A DNA stretch of 64,000 bases, taken from the NCBI GenBank assembly GCA_021805805.1, contig JAJZEB010000005.1, positions 1-64,000 of the forward strand. The letters run 5' to 3'. The notes under the pieces were generated by a model. That model worked only from the letters and a program-made list of their open reading frames with translations, was not told the origin of the DNA and ran no database searches. Each line of letters opens with the position of its first letter. The stretch's first letter is position 1. Source of the stretch: Pseudomonadota bacterium. GTDB lineage: Bacteria; Pseudomonadota; Gammaproteobacteria; Burkholderiales; Burkholderiaceae_C. The position numbers and the translations under genes were made by a program. Of this stretch, positions 48,549 to 56,638 are shown piece after piece.

Positions 48549-48773
48549 ATGACCATTGAACGCTACATCCGAGTCTTCGCCGGCAGCTTCATCCTGATTT
48601 CGCTGCTGCTCGGGGTCGACGGCAGCCCGCTGTTCGTCTCGCGCTGGTTCCTGCTGCTGACCGCATTCGTCGGCGCCAACCTGCTTCAGTTCGGCTTCAC
48701 CAACGTCTGTCCGCTGGCGATGATCCTGAAAAAACTCGGCGTACCCGAGTCGCGTCTGTCCTGCGGGAACTGA
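48549..48773 (+). CDS. YgaP-like transmembrane protein (DUF2892)
   Basis: 74-aa protein with two helices: MTIERYIRVFAGSFILISLLLG and WFLLLTAFVGANLLQFGFTNVCPLAMILKKLG. This matches the DUF2892 domain that forms the membrane part of the rhodanese YgaP, with Cys in TNVCP and the C-terminal RLSCG. Stand-alone copies occur with sulfur-handling genes. It follows the RND gene by 26 bp in the same operon. Confidence 0.88.
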   Translation: MTIERYIRVFAGSFILISLLLGVDGSPLFVSRWFLLLTAFVGANLLQFGFTNVCPLAMILKKLGVPESRLSCGN

Positions 48774-48832
48774 ACGGTCGTCGCAATGCTCTACAGGGCA
48801 GGGCACGCGCGTCGACGCGGTCCTTCGCGCGA

Positions 48833-48849
48833 ACCGGCCGCAGGCCGGT
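48833..48849 (+). terminator. hairpin between the RND operon and the CsoR-family gene
   Basis: ACCGGCC-GCA-GGCCGGT at 48833-48849, a perfect 7-bp stem 60 bp after the YgaP-like stop. No T-run. Followed by TAACAT (48886-48891), a -10-like box for the next gene. Confidence 0.45.
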
Positions 48850-48957
48850 GTCGCAGTCGGTGACGCATGCGCGTCGCCATCTGGGTAACATCAGCAAGGA
48901 AGGATGATGAGCAAGAGCCGCCAAGCGCCGAAGACCCCCCAGCCAGGAGAGCCAGTG

Positions 48958-49248
48958 ATGTCCGTTCTGACCAACGAAACGTCGCGCACCGACATACTGA
49001 ACCGCCTCAAGCGAGCCGAGGGACAGTTGCGCGGCGTGCAGCGCATGATCGACGAGGGCGAGCCGTGCCTGAAGGTCGCGCAGCAGCTCTCGGCGGTGCG
49101 CAAGGCGCTCGACAGCACCTTCGTGCGCATGACCGTGTGCTACATCGAGCAGGAGATCGACTCCCGCCTCGACGGCAGCCCGAGCGAGAAGGTGCGGCTC
49201 GACGCGATGATGGACGAAATGGAAACCCTGCTCGCGCGCATGACCTGA
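48958..49248 (+). CDS. CsoR/CstR-family (DUF156) transcriptional repressor
   Basis: 96-aa all-helical DNA-binding protein with the family opening ILNRLKRAEGQLRGVQRMIDEGEPC. Two Cys are present, Cys37 and Cys61 (RMTVCYIEQ). The His that binds Cu(I), Ni(II) or the formaldehyde-site residue in CsoR, RcnR and FrmR is Tyr here, so classical metal sensing looks unlikely and thiol or persulfide sensing (as in CstR) is possible. The spacing of the Cys pair (24) differs from CstR (29). The start ATG 48958 has AGGAG 8 nt before it; ATG 48907 with AGGA is the alternative. Confidence 0.88.
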   Translation: MSVLTNETSRTDILNRLKRAEGQLRGVQRMIDEGEPCLKVAQQLSAVRKALDSTFVRMTVCYIEQEIDSRLDGSPSEKVRLDAMMDEMETLLARMT

Positions 49249-49285
49249 GCCGCGCGCGACGCCGCTGCGCGGCGCTCGCGCGTGG

Positions 49286-50368
49286 TCAGGCGTCGGCGTG
49301 CGCGATGATGCCGCCGCCCAGGCAGACTTCGCCGTCGTACAGCACCGCCGACTGCCCCGGGGTCACCGCCCATTGCGGTTGCTCGAAGCGCAACGCGAAA
49401 GCGTCGCTCCCGCCGCTTTCGATGCGGCATGCGCTGTCGGCCTGGCGGTAGCGCGTCTTGGCGCCGTAGCCGCGCGCCGCATCGGGCGGCGCGCCTGAGA
49501 TCCAGCTCGGCGCGGTGGCTCGCAAGTTGCGGCTGAGCAGCCACGGATGGTCGTGGCCCTGAACCACGTAAAGGGTATTGGTCGCGATGTCCTTGCGCGC
49601 GACGAACCATGGCTGGCCGCTGCCGTCGCGGCTTCCGCCCAGGCCGATTCCCTTGCGCTGACCCAGGGTGTAGAAGGCCAGGCCGACGTGCTCGCCGACG
49701 ACGTGGCCGTCGGGCGTTTTCATCGGGCCGGGCTGCGTCGGCAGGTAGCGGTTGAGGAAGGCGCGGAACGGGCGCTCGCCGATGAAGCAGATTCCGGTCG
49801 AGTCCTTCTTGCGCGCGTTGGGCAGCCCGATCGACTCCGCGATGCGCCGCACCTCGGTCTTCGGCAGTTCGCCGACCGGGAACAGCGTGCGCGCCAGCTG
49901 CTGCTGGTTCAGGCGGTGCAGGAAATAGCTCTGGTCCTTGGTCGCGTCGAGCCCGCGCAGCAATTCCCAGCCGTGCGCGGTTTCGCGCACCCGCGCGTAG
50001 TGCCCGGTGGCGATGCGGCTGGCGCCCAGCCGCATGGCGTGGTCGAGGAACGCCTTGAACTTGATTTCGGCGTTGCACAGCACGTCCGGGTTGGGCGTGC
50101 GCCCGGCGGCGTATTCGCGCAGGAATTCGGCGAACACCCGCTCGCGGTATTCGGCGGCGAAATTCACCGCCTCGATGTCGATCCCGATCACGTCGGCGAC
50201 GCTGGCCGCGTCCAGCCAGTCCTGCCGCGACGAACAGTATTCGCTGTCGTCGTCGTCCTCCCAGTTCTTCATGAACAGGCCGACGACCTCGAAGCCCTGC
50301 TGCTTGAGCAGCCAGGCAGTGACCGACGAATCGACCCCGCCCGACATGCCGACCACCACGCGCGTCAT
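49286..50368 (-). CDS. mnmA: tRNA-specific 2-thiouridylase MnmA
   Basis: Thiolates U34 of tRNA-Lys, -Glu and -Gln using sulfur relayed from IscS. The 360-aa protein has the PP-loop [30 protein letters not shown] with the first catalytic Cys, ATGHYARV, and [21 protein letters not shown] with the second Cys. [10 protein letters not shown] is also typical. The ATG at 50368 overlaps the nudJ stop as ATGA. E. coli keeps the same nudJ-mnmA pair. Confidence 0.97.
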   Translation of the reverse strand: MTRVVVGMSGGVDSSVTAWLLKQQGFEVVGLFMKNWEDDDDSEYCSSRQDWLDAASVADVIGIDIEAVNFAAEYRERVFAEFLREYAAGRTPNPDVLCNAEIKFKAFLDHAMRLGASRIATGHYARVRETAHGWELLRGLDATKDQSYFLHRLNQQQLARTLFPVGELPKTEVRRIAESIGLPNARKKDSTGICFIGERPFRAFLNRYLPTQPGPMKTPDGHVVGEHVGLAFYTLGQRKGIGLGGSRDGSGQPWFVARKDIATNTLYVVQGHDHPWLLSRNLRATAPSWISGAPPDAARGYGAKTRYRQADSACRIESGGSDAFALRFEQPQWAVTPGQSAVLYDGEVCLGGGIIAHADA

Positions 50369-50862
50369 CGCGGCGCCCCGGCGGCGTCTTGCAGCGCCTG
50401 CACGCTGGGGTCGACGAACACCGCATCGAGCGGCATCCGGCGCCCGGCAAGGTGGTCGGCGACGCATTGCCAGACCAACGCGCTGCGGTGCCGCTCGCGG
50501 CTGGCGCGCACCTCGTCGGGGGTCATCCAGACGCGGCGCACGATTCCGCTGTCGAGCGCGCGCCCGGCAATCGGCGCACCCACGCGCCCGCTGAACGCCA
50601 GCCGCAGGTAGGTCACGTCGTCGTCGCCGCGCCGCGTGCGCGCCATGTACACGCCGAGCATCGCCTCGGGCGTGAACACGCAGGCGGTTTCCTCCAGCGC
50701 CTCGCGCACCGCGCCGTCGAGCGGACTCTCGCCGGGTTCGAGGTGTCCGGCCGGGTTGTTCAGCCGCAATCCGTCCGCGGTGTGTTCCTCGACCAGCAGG
50801 TAGCGGCCCTCGTGCGCGATGATCGCGGCCACGGTGACGCTGGGTTTCCAGACTTGACGCAT
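50365..50862 (-). CDS. nudJ: Nudix hydrolase, NudJ-like
   Basis: 165-aa pyrophosphohydrolase. The Nudix box is [25 protein letters not shown] (GX5EX7REUXEEXGU with Ala for the last Gly). [24 protein letters not shown] precedes it. E. coli NudJ acts on thiamine pyrophosphate and nucleoside di/triphosphates and is also located beside mnmA, which supports the symbol. Divergent from the pntAA operon across 111 bp. Confidence 0.9.
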   Translation of the reverse strand: MRQVWKPSVTVAAIIAHEGRYLLVEEHTADGLRLNNPAGHLEPGESPLDGAVREALEETACVFTPEAMLGVYMARTRRGDDDVTYLRLAFSGRVGAPIAGRALDSGIVRRVWMTPDEVRASRERHRSALVWQCVADHLAGRRMPLDAVFVDPSVQALQDAAGAPR

Positions 50863-50973
50863 GATGGTTCGTATTCGAAAGTGGCGATGCGCACGAGCAA
50901 TTCGGCGACAATCAATGTTAATTTCGGTTTCGATTGCCCACCCCACGGGAACAACCAACAACAGGAGACTCGC

Positions 50974-52089
50974 ATGCGCATAGGCGTACCCGCGGAAACG
51001 CTGGCTGGCGAAGCCCGCGTCGCGGCCACCGCGGAAACCGTGAAGAAGCTCGTTGCGCTGGGCCATCAGGTGCTGGTGCAGGCCGGCGCCGGGCTGCGCG
51101 CCGGAGTCACCGACGCCGATTACGCGGCGGCCGGCGCCGAATGCGTCGACGTCGATGCCGCGCTCGGTTCCGAGCTGGTGCTCAAGGTGCGGCGGCCGCA
51201 GGCCGACGAGCTGGCGCGCATGCAGTCCGGCGCGGTGCTGGTCGGCATGCTCGAGCCGTTCAACGCCGAAGGCCTGCAGGCGCTGGCCGCTGCCGGGCTG
51301 ACCGCGTTCGCGCTCGAGGCCGCGCCGCGCACCACGCGCGCGCAAAGCCTCGACGTGCTGTCGAGCCAGGCCAACATCGCCGGCTACAAGGCCGTCATTC
51401 GCGCCGCCGACCTGTACCCGCGCTTCATGCCGATGCTGATGACCGCAGCCGGCACCGTGAAGGCCGCGCGCGTGGTCGTGCTCGGCGCCGGAGTGGCCGG
51501 GCTGCAGGCCATCGCCACGGCCAAGCGCCTGGGCGCGGTGGTCGAAGCTTCCGACGTGCGCCCGGCGGCCAAGGAGCAGATCGAATCGCTCGGCGCGAAG
51601 TTCATCGACGTGCCGTACGAGACCGACGAGGAGCGCGAAATCGCGCAGGGTGTCGGCGGCTACGCCAGGCCGATGCCCAAGTCCTGGCTCGACCGCCAGG
51701 CGGCGCTGGTCGCCGAGCGCGTCAAGCAGGCCAACATCGTCGTCACCACCGCGCTGATCCCCGGGCGCGCCGCGCCGGTGCTGGTCAGCGAGGACATGGT
51801 GCGCAGCATGAAGCAGGGTTCGGTGATCGTCGACATGGCCGCGGCGCAAGGCGGCAACTGCCCGCTGACCGAGGCCGATCGCGTGGTCGTCAAGCACGGC
51901 GTGACCATCGCCGGGCCGACCAATCTGCCGTCCGAAGTCGCCGCCGACGCCTCCGCGCTGTACGCCAGGAACGTGCTCGACTTCCTCAAGCTGGTGCTCG
52001 ACAAACAGGGCGCGTTCCAGCTCGCCATCGACGACGACATCGTCGCCGCCTGCCTGATGTGCAGCGGCGGCGAACTCAAGCGCAAGTAA
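50974..52089 (+). CDS. pntAA: NAD(P) transhydrogenase alpha subunit, NAD-binding part
   Basis: Soluble domain I of the proton-pumping transhydrogenase. The 371-aa protein begins [23 protein letters not shown] and has [31 protein letters not shown] (Rossmann fold), [10 protein letters not shown] with the mobile loop, and [25 protein letters not shown]. It ends before the membrane part, which is a separate gene, as in Burkholderiales. GGAG lies 7 nt before the ATG. Confidence 0.96.
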   Translation: MRIGVPAETLAGEARVAATAETVKKLVALGHQVLVQAGAGLRAGVTDADYAAAGAECVDVDAALGSELVLKVRRPQADELARMQSGAVLVGMLEPFNAEGLQALAAAGLTAFALEAAPRTTRAQSLDVLSSQANIAGYKAVIRAADLYPRFMPMLMTAAGTVKAARVVVLGAGVAGLQAIATAKRLGAVVEASDVRPAAKEQIESLGAKFIDVPYETDEEREIAQGVGGYARPMPKSWLDRQAALVAERVKQANIVVTTALIPGRAAPVLVSEDMVRSMKQGSVIVDMAAAQGGNCPLTEADRVVVKHGVTIAGPTNLPSEVAADASALYARNVLDFLKLVLDKQGAFQLAIDDDIVAACLMCSGGELKRK

Positions 52090-52103
52090 TGCAGGAGACG
52101 ACC

Positions 52104-52418
52104 ATGCACGATATTTCGCCACTGCTCGTGAACCTCACGATTTTTGTCCTCGCGATTTATGTCGGGTACCACGTCGTGTGGACAGTGACTCCCGCGCTGC
52201 ATACCCCGTTGATGTCGGTCACAAATGCCATTTCGGCAATCATCGTGGTCGGTGCGATGCTCGCCGCCGCGCTTACCGTGACGCCCCTCGGGCGCATCAT
52301 GGGCATGCTCGCGGTGGCCATGGCGTCGGTCAACATCTTCGGCGGCTTCCTCGTCACCCGACGCATGTTGAGCATGTTCAAGAAAAAGGACCGAGCCGGC
52401 GCCGCGAAGGCCGAATGA
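52104..52418 (+). CDS. pntAB: NAD(P) transhydrogenase alpha subunit, membrane part
   Basis: 104-aa inner-membrane protein with three to four helices ([66 protein letters not shown]) ending in a basic tail. It is the C-terminal membrane part of PntA in split form. AGGAG lies 7 nt before the ATG. Its TGA is overlapped by the ATG of a 21-codon mini-ORF that leads to pntB. Confidence 0.95.
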   Translation: MHDISPLLVNLTIFVLAIYVGYHVVWTVTPALHTPLMSVTNAISAIIVVGAMLAAALTVTPLGRIMGMLAVAMASVNIFGGFLVTRRMLSMFKKKDRAGAAKAE

Positions 52419-52480
52419 ACGCGCCCGAGTCACCGTCCACTGAAGCGCCGCGGCGCACTTTCCGCAAGGATTCGACATGA
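52415..52480 (+). other. candidate 21-codon coupling ORF between pntAB and pntB
   Basis: An ORF starts at ATG 52415, overlapping the pntAB stop (ATGA), and ends at TGA 52478-52480, overlapping the pntB ATG (ATGA). No other gene fills this 58-bp gap. It would carry ribosomes from pntAB into pntB. The peptide is polar (begins [12 protein letters not shown]) and resembles nothing I know; coupling rather than a peptide product is the likely role, if any. Confidence 0.35.
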
Positions 52481-53913
52481 CCCTGAGCATGAATCTGGTC
52501 ACCCTGCTGTACCTGATCGCATCGGTGTTTTTCATTCAGGCACTGAAAGGACTTTCGCACCCGGCGAGCAGTCGCCGCGGCAATCTGTTCGGCATGCTCG
52601 GCATGGCCATCGCGGTGCTGACCACCGCGGCGCTGGTGCTCAAGCTCGGCGGCAGCGCCGGCTTCGCCGGGCTCGGCGACGTGCTGATCGCGCTGGTCGT
52701 CGGCGGCAGCATCGGCGCGCTGATGGCCAAGCGCGTGCAGATGACCAAAATGCCCGAACTGGTCGCGTTCATGCACAGCATGATCGGTTTGTCGGCGGTG
52801 TGCATCGCGATTGCCGAAGTCGCCGAGCCGCACGCCTTCGGCATCGTCGCCGCGGCCGGCCAGCCGCTGCCGTACGGCAACCGCGTCGAACTGTTCATCG
52901 GCACCATCGTCGGTGCGATCACGTTCAGCGGCTCGGTGATCGCGTTCGGCAAACTGTCGGGCAAATACAAGTTCCGCCTCTTCCAGGGTGCTCCGGTGCG
53001 CTTTCCCGGGCAGCATTGGGTGAACCTGCTGGTGGCGCTGACCACGCTGGCCTTCGGCATCGCGTTCTGGGCCGGTGCGCAGTGGACGCCGTTCCTGCTC
53101 ATGCTGGCGCTGTCGTTCGTGCTCGGCGTGCTGATGATCATTCCGATCGGCGGCGCCGACATGCCGGTCGTGGTCTCGATGCTCAACAGCTATTCGGGCT
53201 GGGCCGCAGCCGGAATCGGTTTCTCGCTCGAGAACAGCATGCTGATCATCGCCGGCAGCCTGGTCGGCTCCAGCGGCGCGATCCTGTCGTACATCATGTG
53301 CCGCGCGATGAACCGCTCGTTCATCAGCGTGATCCTCGGCGGCTTCGGCGCCGAAGGCGGTACCGAGGCCGCAAGCGGAGCACAGCGCAGCGTCAAATCG
53401 GGCAGTCCGGACGACGCCGCGTACATTCTGTCCAACGCCGAGAGCGTGATCATCGTCCCCGGCTACGGACTCGCAGTGGCGCGCGCGCAGCACGCGCTGA
53501 AGGAAATGGCGCACAAGCTCGGCGAGCGCGGTGTCAGCGTCAAGTATGCGATCCACCCGGTGGCCGGACGCATGCCGGGGCACATGAACGTGCTGCTGGC
53601 CGAGGCCGAGGTGCCGTACGACCAGGTGTTCGAAATGGACGACATCAATCCAGAATTCGCACAGGCCGACGTCGCGGTCGTGCTCGGCGCCAACGACGTC
53701 GTCAACCCGGCGGCGCGCAACGATCCGAAGTCGCCGATCGCCGGCATGCCGATCCTCGACGCCTGGCGCGCCAAGACGGTGATCGTGAACAAACGCTCGA
53801 TGGCCACCGGCTATGCGGGTCTCGATAATGACCTGTTCTACCTTGATAAAACCATGATGGTGTTCGGCGATGCCAAAAAGGTGATCGACGAGATCACGAA
53901 GGCCATCGAATAG
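52477..53913 (+). CDS. pntB: NAD(P) transhydrogenase beta subunit
   Basis: 478-aa membrane protein with about nine helices, then the NADP(H)-binding domain III. Signature segments are HPASSRRGNLFGMLGMAIAVL, GGADMPVVVSMLNSYSGWAAAGIGF, VPGYGLAVARAQHALKEM, HPVAGRMPGHMNVLLAEAEVPYD and KRSMATGYAGLDNDLFY. It completes the split pntAA-pntAB-pntB set that makes NADPH at the expense of the proton gradient. A terminator follows. Confidence 0.97.
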   Translation: MTLSMNLVTLLYLIASVFFIQALKGLSHPASSRRGNLFGMLGMAIAVLTTAALVLKLGGSAGFAGLGDVLIALVVGGSIGALMAKRVQMTKMPELVAFMHSMIGLSAVCIAIAEVAEPHAFGIVAAAGQPLPYGNRVELFIGTIVGAITFSGSVIAFGKLSGKYKFRLFQGAPVRFPGQHWVNLLVALTTLAFGIAFWAGAQWTPFLLMLALSFVLGVLMIIPIGGADMPVVVSMLNSYSGWAAAGIGFSLENSMLIIAGSLVGSSGAILSYIMCRAMNRSFISVILGGFGAEGGTEAASGAQRSVKSGSPDDAAYILSNAESVIIVPGYGLAVARAQHALKEMAHKLGERGVSVKYAIHPVAGRMPGHMNVLLAEAEVPYDQVFEMDDINPEFAQADVAVVLGANDVVNPAARNDPKSPIAGMPILDAWRAKTVIVNKRSMATGYAGLDNDLFYLDKTMMVFGDAKKVIDEITKAIE

Positions 53914-53930
53914 GGCGTGCGTTCTTGACC

Positions 53931-53962
53931 TGAAAAGGGGCCGCCATCGTGCGGTCTTTTTC
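53931..53962 (+). terminator. intrinsic terminator after pntB
   Basis: AAAAGGGGCCGC ... GCGGTCTTTTT around a 6-nt loop, with one or more G-U pairs in the stem and a five-T tail. It lies 17 bp after the pntB stop and separates it from the H-NS-like gene. Confidence 0.75.
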
Positions 53963-54031
53963 TTGCGCCGCAACTTCGATTATCATGGCGCCCATCGTCT
54001 GTTCGTGCAACCCATTAACGCCGGAGGTCCC

Positions 54032-54331
54032 ATGTCGTCCTATAAGGAACTGCTTTCCCAAATCGAGATGCTCAAGCAGCAGGCCGAGTCGCAGCGCAGG
54101 TCCGAAATTGCCAGCGTCGTCGCCGATATTCGGGCAAAAATGCAGGAATACGGCATCACGGTGGCTGATCTCGGCGCTGCCCGCGCGTCGCGCGCGAAGG
54201 GCACGACGGTGGCCGCCAAATATCGCCACCCGAGCAGCGGCGAAACCTGGACCGGGCGCGGCAAGATGCCCAAGTGGCTGCAGGCCGAAGTCGGCAACGG
54301 CAAGCGCAAGGAAGACTTCCTGATCGCCTGA
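54032..54331 (+). CDS. H-NS-family histone-like protein
   Basis: 99-aa nucleoid protein. An N-terminal coiled-coil oligomerisation segment (SYKELLSQIEMLKQQAESQRRSEIASVVADIRAKM) is followed by a DNA-binding domain KYRHPSSGETWTGRGKMPKWL containing the GRG AT-hook-like core. It is the small Burkholderiales type, widely present in several copies per genome and presumed to silence AT-rich DNA. GGAGG lies 8 nt before the ATG; an upstream in-frame ATG at 53963 is unlikely because it lies in the terminator tail. Confidence 0.93.
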   Translation: MSSYKELLSQIEMLKQQAESQRRSEIASVVADIRAKMQEYGITVADLGAARASRAKGTTVAAKYRHPSSGETWTGRGKMPKWLQAEVGNGKRKEDFLIA

Positions 54332-54413
54332 GCCCACCTGGCGCGCGTGGCGCCCGCGGCGGCGCGCGCAACGAAGTCGTCGGCAGCGCGGCCCCGGCGC
54401 GCGTTGCCGATCG

Positions 54414-54436
54414 GTCGCCGGCGGCACGCCGGCGAC
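54414..54436 (+). terminator. strong hairpin downstream of the H-NS-like gene
   Basis: GTCGCCGGCG (54414-54423), loop GCA, CGCCGGCGAC (54427-54436): a perfect 10-bp stem. No T-run. It is 83 bp after the stop and 33 bp before the mlaF -10 box, so it may end the H-NS transcript or protect its 3' end. Confidence 0.5.
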
Positions 54437-54468
54437 GGTCCGGCCCGGCGCGTTCACGGCTTGTTCCC

Positions 54469-54474
54469 TAGAAT
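54469..54474 (+). promoter_or_regulatory. putative mlaF -10 box, leaderless spacing
   Basis: TAGAAT at 54469-54474, exactly 6 nt before the mlaF ATG. This predicts an mRNA beginning at the start codon. No clear -35 is visible. Confidence 0.45.
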
Positions 54475-54480
54475 GCCCGG

Positions 54481-55308
54481 ATGTCCACCCCCGCAGCAGA
54501 TTCCAGAGCGCTGGTCGAATTCGACTCCGTCGAAGTCGGCTACGGCGCGCGCACCGTGCTCAGCGGCGTGTCGCTGCAGGTGATGCGCGGCGAGGTGGTC
54601 GCCGTGATGGGCGCATCGGGCGGCGGCAAGACCACCACCTTGCGGCTGATCGGCGGCCAGTTGCGCGCCAACTCCGGCAGCGTGCGCTTCGACGGTGCCG
54701 ACGTCGGCCGCATGGACCATGCCGCGCTGTACGCGGCGCGCCGGCGCATGGGCATGCTGTTCCAGATGGGCGCGCTTTTCACCGACCTGACGGTGTTCGA
54801 CAACGTCGCCTTCCCGCTGCGCGAGCACACCGACCTGAGCGCGTCGATGATCCGCGACCTGGTTCTGCTCAAGCTCAACGCGGTGGGCCTGCGCGGCGCG
54901 CGCGACCTCTATCCCAGCGAGCTGTCCGGAGGCATGGCGCGGCGCGTGGCGCTGGCGCGCGCGGTCGCGCTCGACCCGGCGCTGGTCATGTACGACGAGC
55001 CGTTCGCCGGGCTAGACCCGATCGCGCTGGGAATTTCGGCGCGGCTGATCCGCGACCTCAACGACGCCATGGGGCTGACCAGCATCGTCGTCTCGCACGA
55101 CGTCGACGAAACCTTCGCCATCGCCGACCGCGTGTTCGTCGTCGGCAACGGAACCCTGATCGCGTCGGGCACCCCGGAGCAGCTGCGTGCCAGCGACGAC
55201 CCGCTGGTGCGCCAGTTCGTGCGCGGCGAGCCCGACGGCCCGGTGCGCTTCCACTACCCGGCTCCCGAGATCGCCGCCGACCTGCTCGGCGCGGGAGATG
55301 CGGCATGA
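54481..55308 (+). CDS. mlaF: phospholipid transport ATP-binding protein MlaF
   Basis: ATPase of the MlaFEDB inner-membrane complex that handles phospholipids moved to or from the outer membrane. The 275-aa protein has Walker A GASGGGKTTTLRL, signature LSGGMARRVALARA, Walker B ALVMYDEPFAGLDP and the switch His in VVSHDVDE. The C-terminal extension (RFVRGEPDGPVRFHYP) fits MlaF. The ATG lies just after a TAGAAT box and has no Shine-Dalgarno. mlaE overlaps its stop by 4 bp. Confidence 0.95.
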   Translation: MSTPAADSRALVEFDSVEVGYGARTVLSGVSLQVMRGEVVAVMGASGGGKTTTLRLIGGQLRANSGSVRFDGADVGRMDHAALYAARRRMGMLFQMGALFTDLTVFDNVAFPLREHTDLSASMIRDLVLLKLNAVGLRGARDLYPSELSGGMARRVALARAVALDPALVMYDEPFAGLDPIALGISARLIRDLNDAMGLTSIVVSHDVDETFAIADRVFVVGNGTLIASGTPEQLRASDDPLVRQFVRGEPDGPVRFHYPAPEIAADLLGAGDAA

Positions 55309-56090
55309 AGGCACTGCAGCTGCTGGCAGCGATCGGCGCCGGAGTGCGCCGCGTGCTCGCCGACCTGGGCTATGGCATGCGGCTGTTCCTGCGTCTGTGC
55401 GCGCTGCTGCCGGGCGCATTGCGGCGCTGGCGGCTGGTCGTGCAGCAGGTGTATTTCCTCGGCAACTACTCGCTGTCGATCATCGCCGTGTCGGGGCTGT
55501 TCGTCGGCTTCGTCCTCGGCCTGCAGGGCTACTACACGCTGGCGCGCTACGGTGCGTCGAGCTCGCTCGGGCTGGTCGTCGCGCTGTCGCTGGTGCGCGA
55601 GCTCGGCCCGGTGGTCACCGCGCTGCTGTTCGCCGGGCGCGCCGGCACCTCGCTGACCGCAGAGATCGGACTGATGAAAGCCGGCGAGCAGCTGACCGCG
55701 ATGGAAATGATGGCGGTCGACCCGCTGGCGCGGGTGCTGGCGCCGCGCATGGCCGCCGGAATCATCGCCATGCCGCTGCTGGCCGCGGTGTTCAGCGCGG
55801 TCGGCGTGCTCGGCGGCTACGTCGTCGGCGTGCTGCTGATCGGCGTCGACTCGGGCGCGTTCTGGTCGCAGATGCAGTCCGGTGTCGACGTCTTCAGCGA
55901 CGTCGGCAACGGCGTGATCAAGAGCCTGGTGTTCGGCGTCGCGGTGACCTTCACCGCGCTGTACCAGGGCTGGCGCGCGCAGGCCACGCCCGAAGGCGTG
56001 TCGCGCGCGACCACGCGAACCGTGGTCGTCGCTTCGCTGGCAGTCCTCGGCCTGGATTTCATGTTGACCGCGCTGATGTTCAGCACTTGA
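55305..56090 (+). CDS. mlaE: phospholipid transport permease MlaE
   Basis: 261-aa inner-membrane permease with five to six helices. The family core is LGLVVALSLVRELGPVVTALLFAGRAGTSLTAEIGLMKAGEQLTAMEMMAVDPL, with the conserved RELGPV and GRAG. It partners MlaF and MlaD. It overlaps mlaF by 4 bp (ATGA) and is followed by mlaD after 16 bp. Confidence 0.96.
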   Translation: MKALQLLAAIGAGVRRVLADLGYGMRLFLRLCALLPGALRRWRLVVQQVYFLGNYSLSIIAVSGLFVGFVLGLQGYYTLARYGASSSLGLVVALSLVRELGPVVTALLFAGRAGTSLTAEIGLMKAGEQLTAMEMMAVDPLARVLAPRMAAGIIAMPLLAAVFSAVGVLGGYVVGVLLIGVDSGAFWSQMQSGVDVFSDVGNGVIKSLVFGVAVTFTALYQGWRAQATPEGVSRATTRTVVVASLAVLGLDFMLTALMFST

Positions 56091-56106
56091 GCGGTCGGGA
56101 GGCAGC

Positions 56107-56577
56107 ATGCAAAACAAATGGATCGACGTCTGGGTCGGTGTCTTCGTCGTCGTGGGCGGCCTGGCGCTGCTGTTCCTGGCGTTGAAGGCAGGCAACTTGC
56201 TGAGCCTGAATTTCGAGCCGACCTACGACGTCGTCGCGCAGTTCGAGAACATCGGCGGGCTGAAGGCCAACGCCCCGGTGAAGAGCGCCGGCGTGGTCGT
56301 CGGCCGCGTCGCGGCGATCGGTTTCGACAACAACACCTTCGAGGCCAACGTGACGCTGGCGCTGGACAAGCGCTACAAGTTCCCGACCGACACGTCGGCG
56401 AAGATCCTCACCTCGGGACTTCTCGGTGACCAGTACATCGGTCTGGACCCAGGCGGTTCGGAGAAGAATCTTCGCAATGGCGACAGGATTCAAAACACCC
56501 AGTCGGCGATCGTCCTGGAGAATCTGATCGGACGCTTCCTGTACGACAAGGCCGCTTCGGCCGGGGCGTCCAAATGA
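56107..56577 (+). CDS. mlaD: phospholipid-binding MCE protein MlaD
   Basis: 156 aa: one N-terminal helix (WIDVWVGVFVVVGGLALLFLAL) and a single MCE domain (YDVVAQFENIGGLKANAPVKSAGVVVGRV ... TSGLLGDQYIGLDPGG). MlaD forms a hexameric ring facing the periplasm and passes lipid to MlaC. The C-terminus after the MCE domain is short. A 12-bp tandem repeat lies between its stop and mlaA. Confidence 0.95.
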   Translation: MQNKWIDVWVGVFVVVGGLALLFLALKAGNLLSLNFEPTYDVVAQFENIGGLKANAPVKSAGVVVGRVAAIGFDNNTFEANVTLALDKRYKFPTDTSAKILTSGLLGDQYIGLDPGGSEKNLRNGDRIQNTQSAIVLENLIGRFLYDKAASAGASK

Positions 56578-56578
56578 C

Positions 56579-56626
56579 GGCGACACCGACGGCGACACCG
56601 ACGGCGACACCGACCGCGACATCGAC
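56579..56626. repeat. 12-bp tandem repeat between mlaD and mlaA
   Basis: GGCGACACCGAC is repeated three times exactly (56579-56614), then once with two changes (CGCGACATCGAC, 56615-56626). It fills most of the 61-bp gap between mlaD and mlaA and ends 12 bp before the mlaA ATG, where a Shine-Dalgarno would be expected but none is seen. Confidence 0.85.
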
Positions 56627-56638
56627 CACGAGACTGCC

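Noticed and set aside
48774-48957. CsoR-type operator with a G-tract core near the repressor gene
   Set aside because: No dyad with the usual run of G/C flanked by AT ends is visible; only a GC hairpin and a CGCGTCGACGCG palindrome are present.
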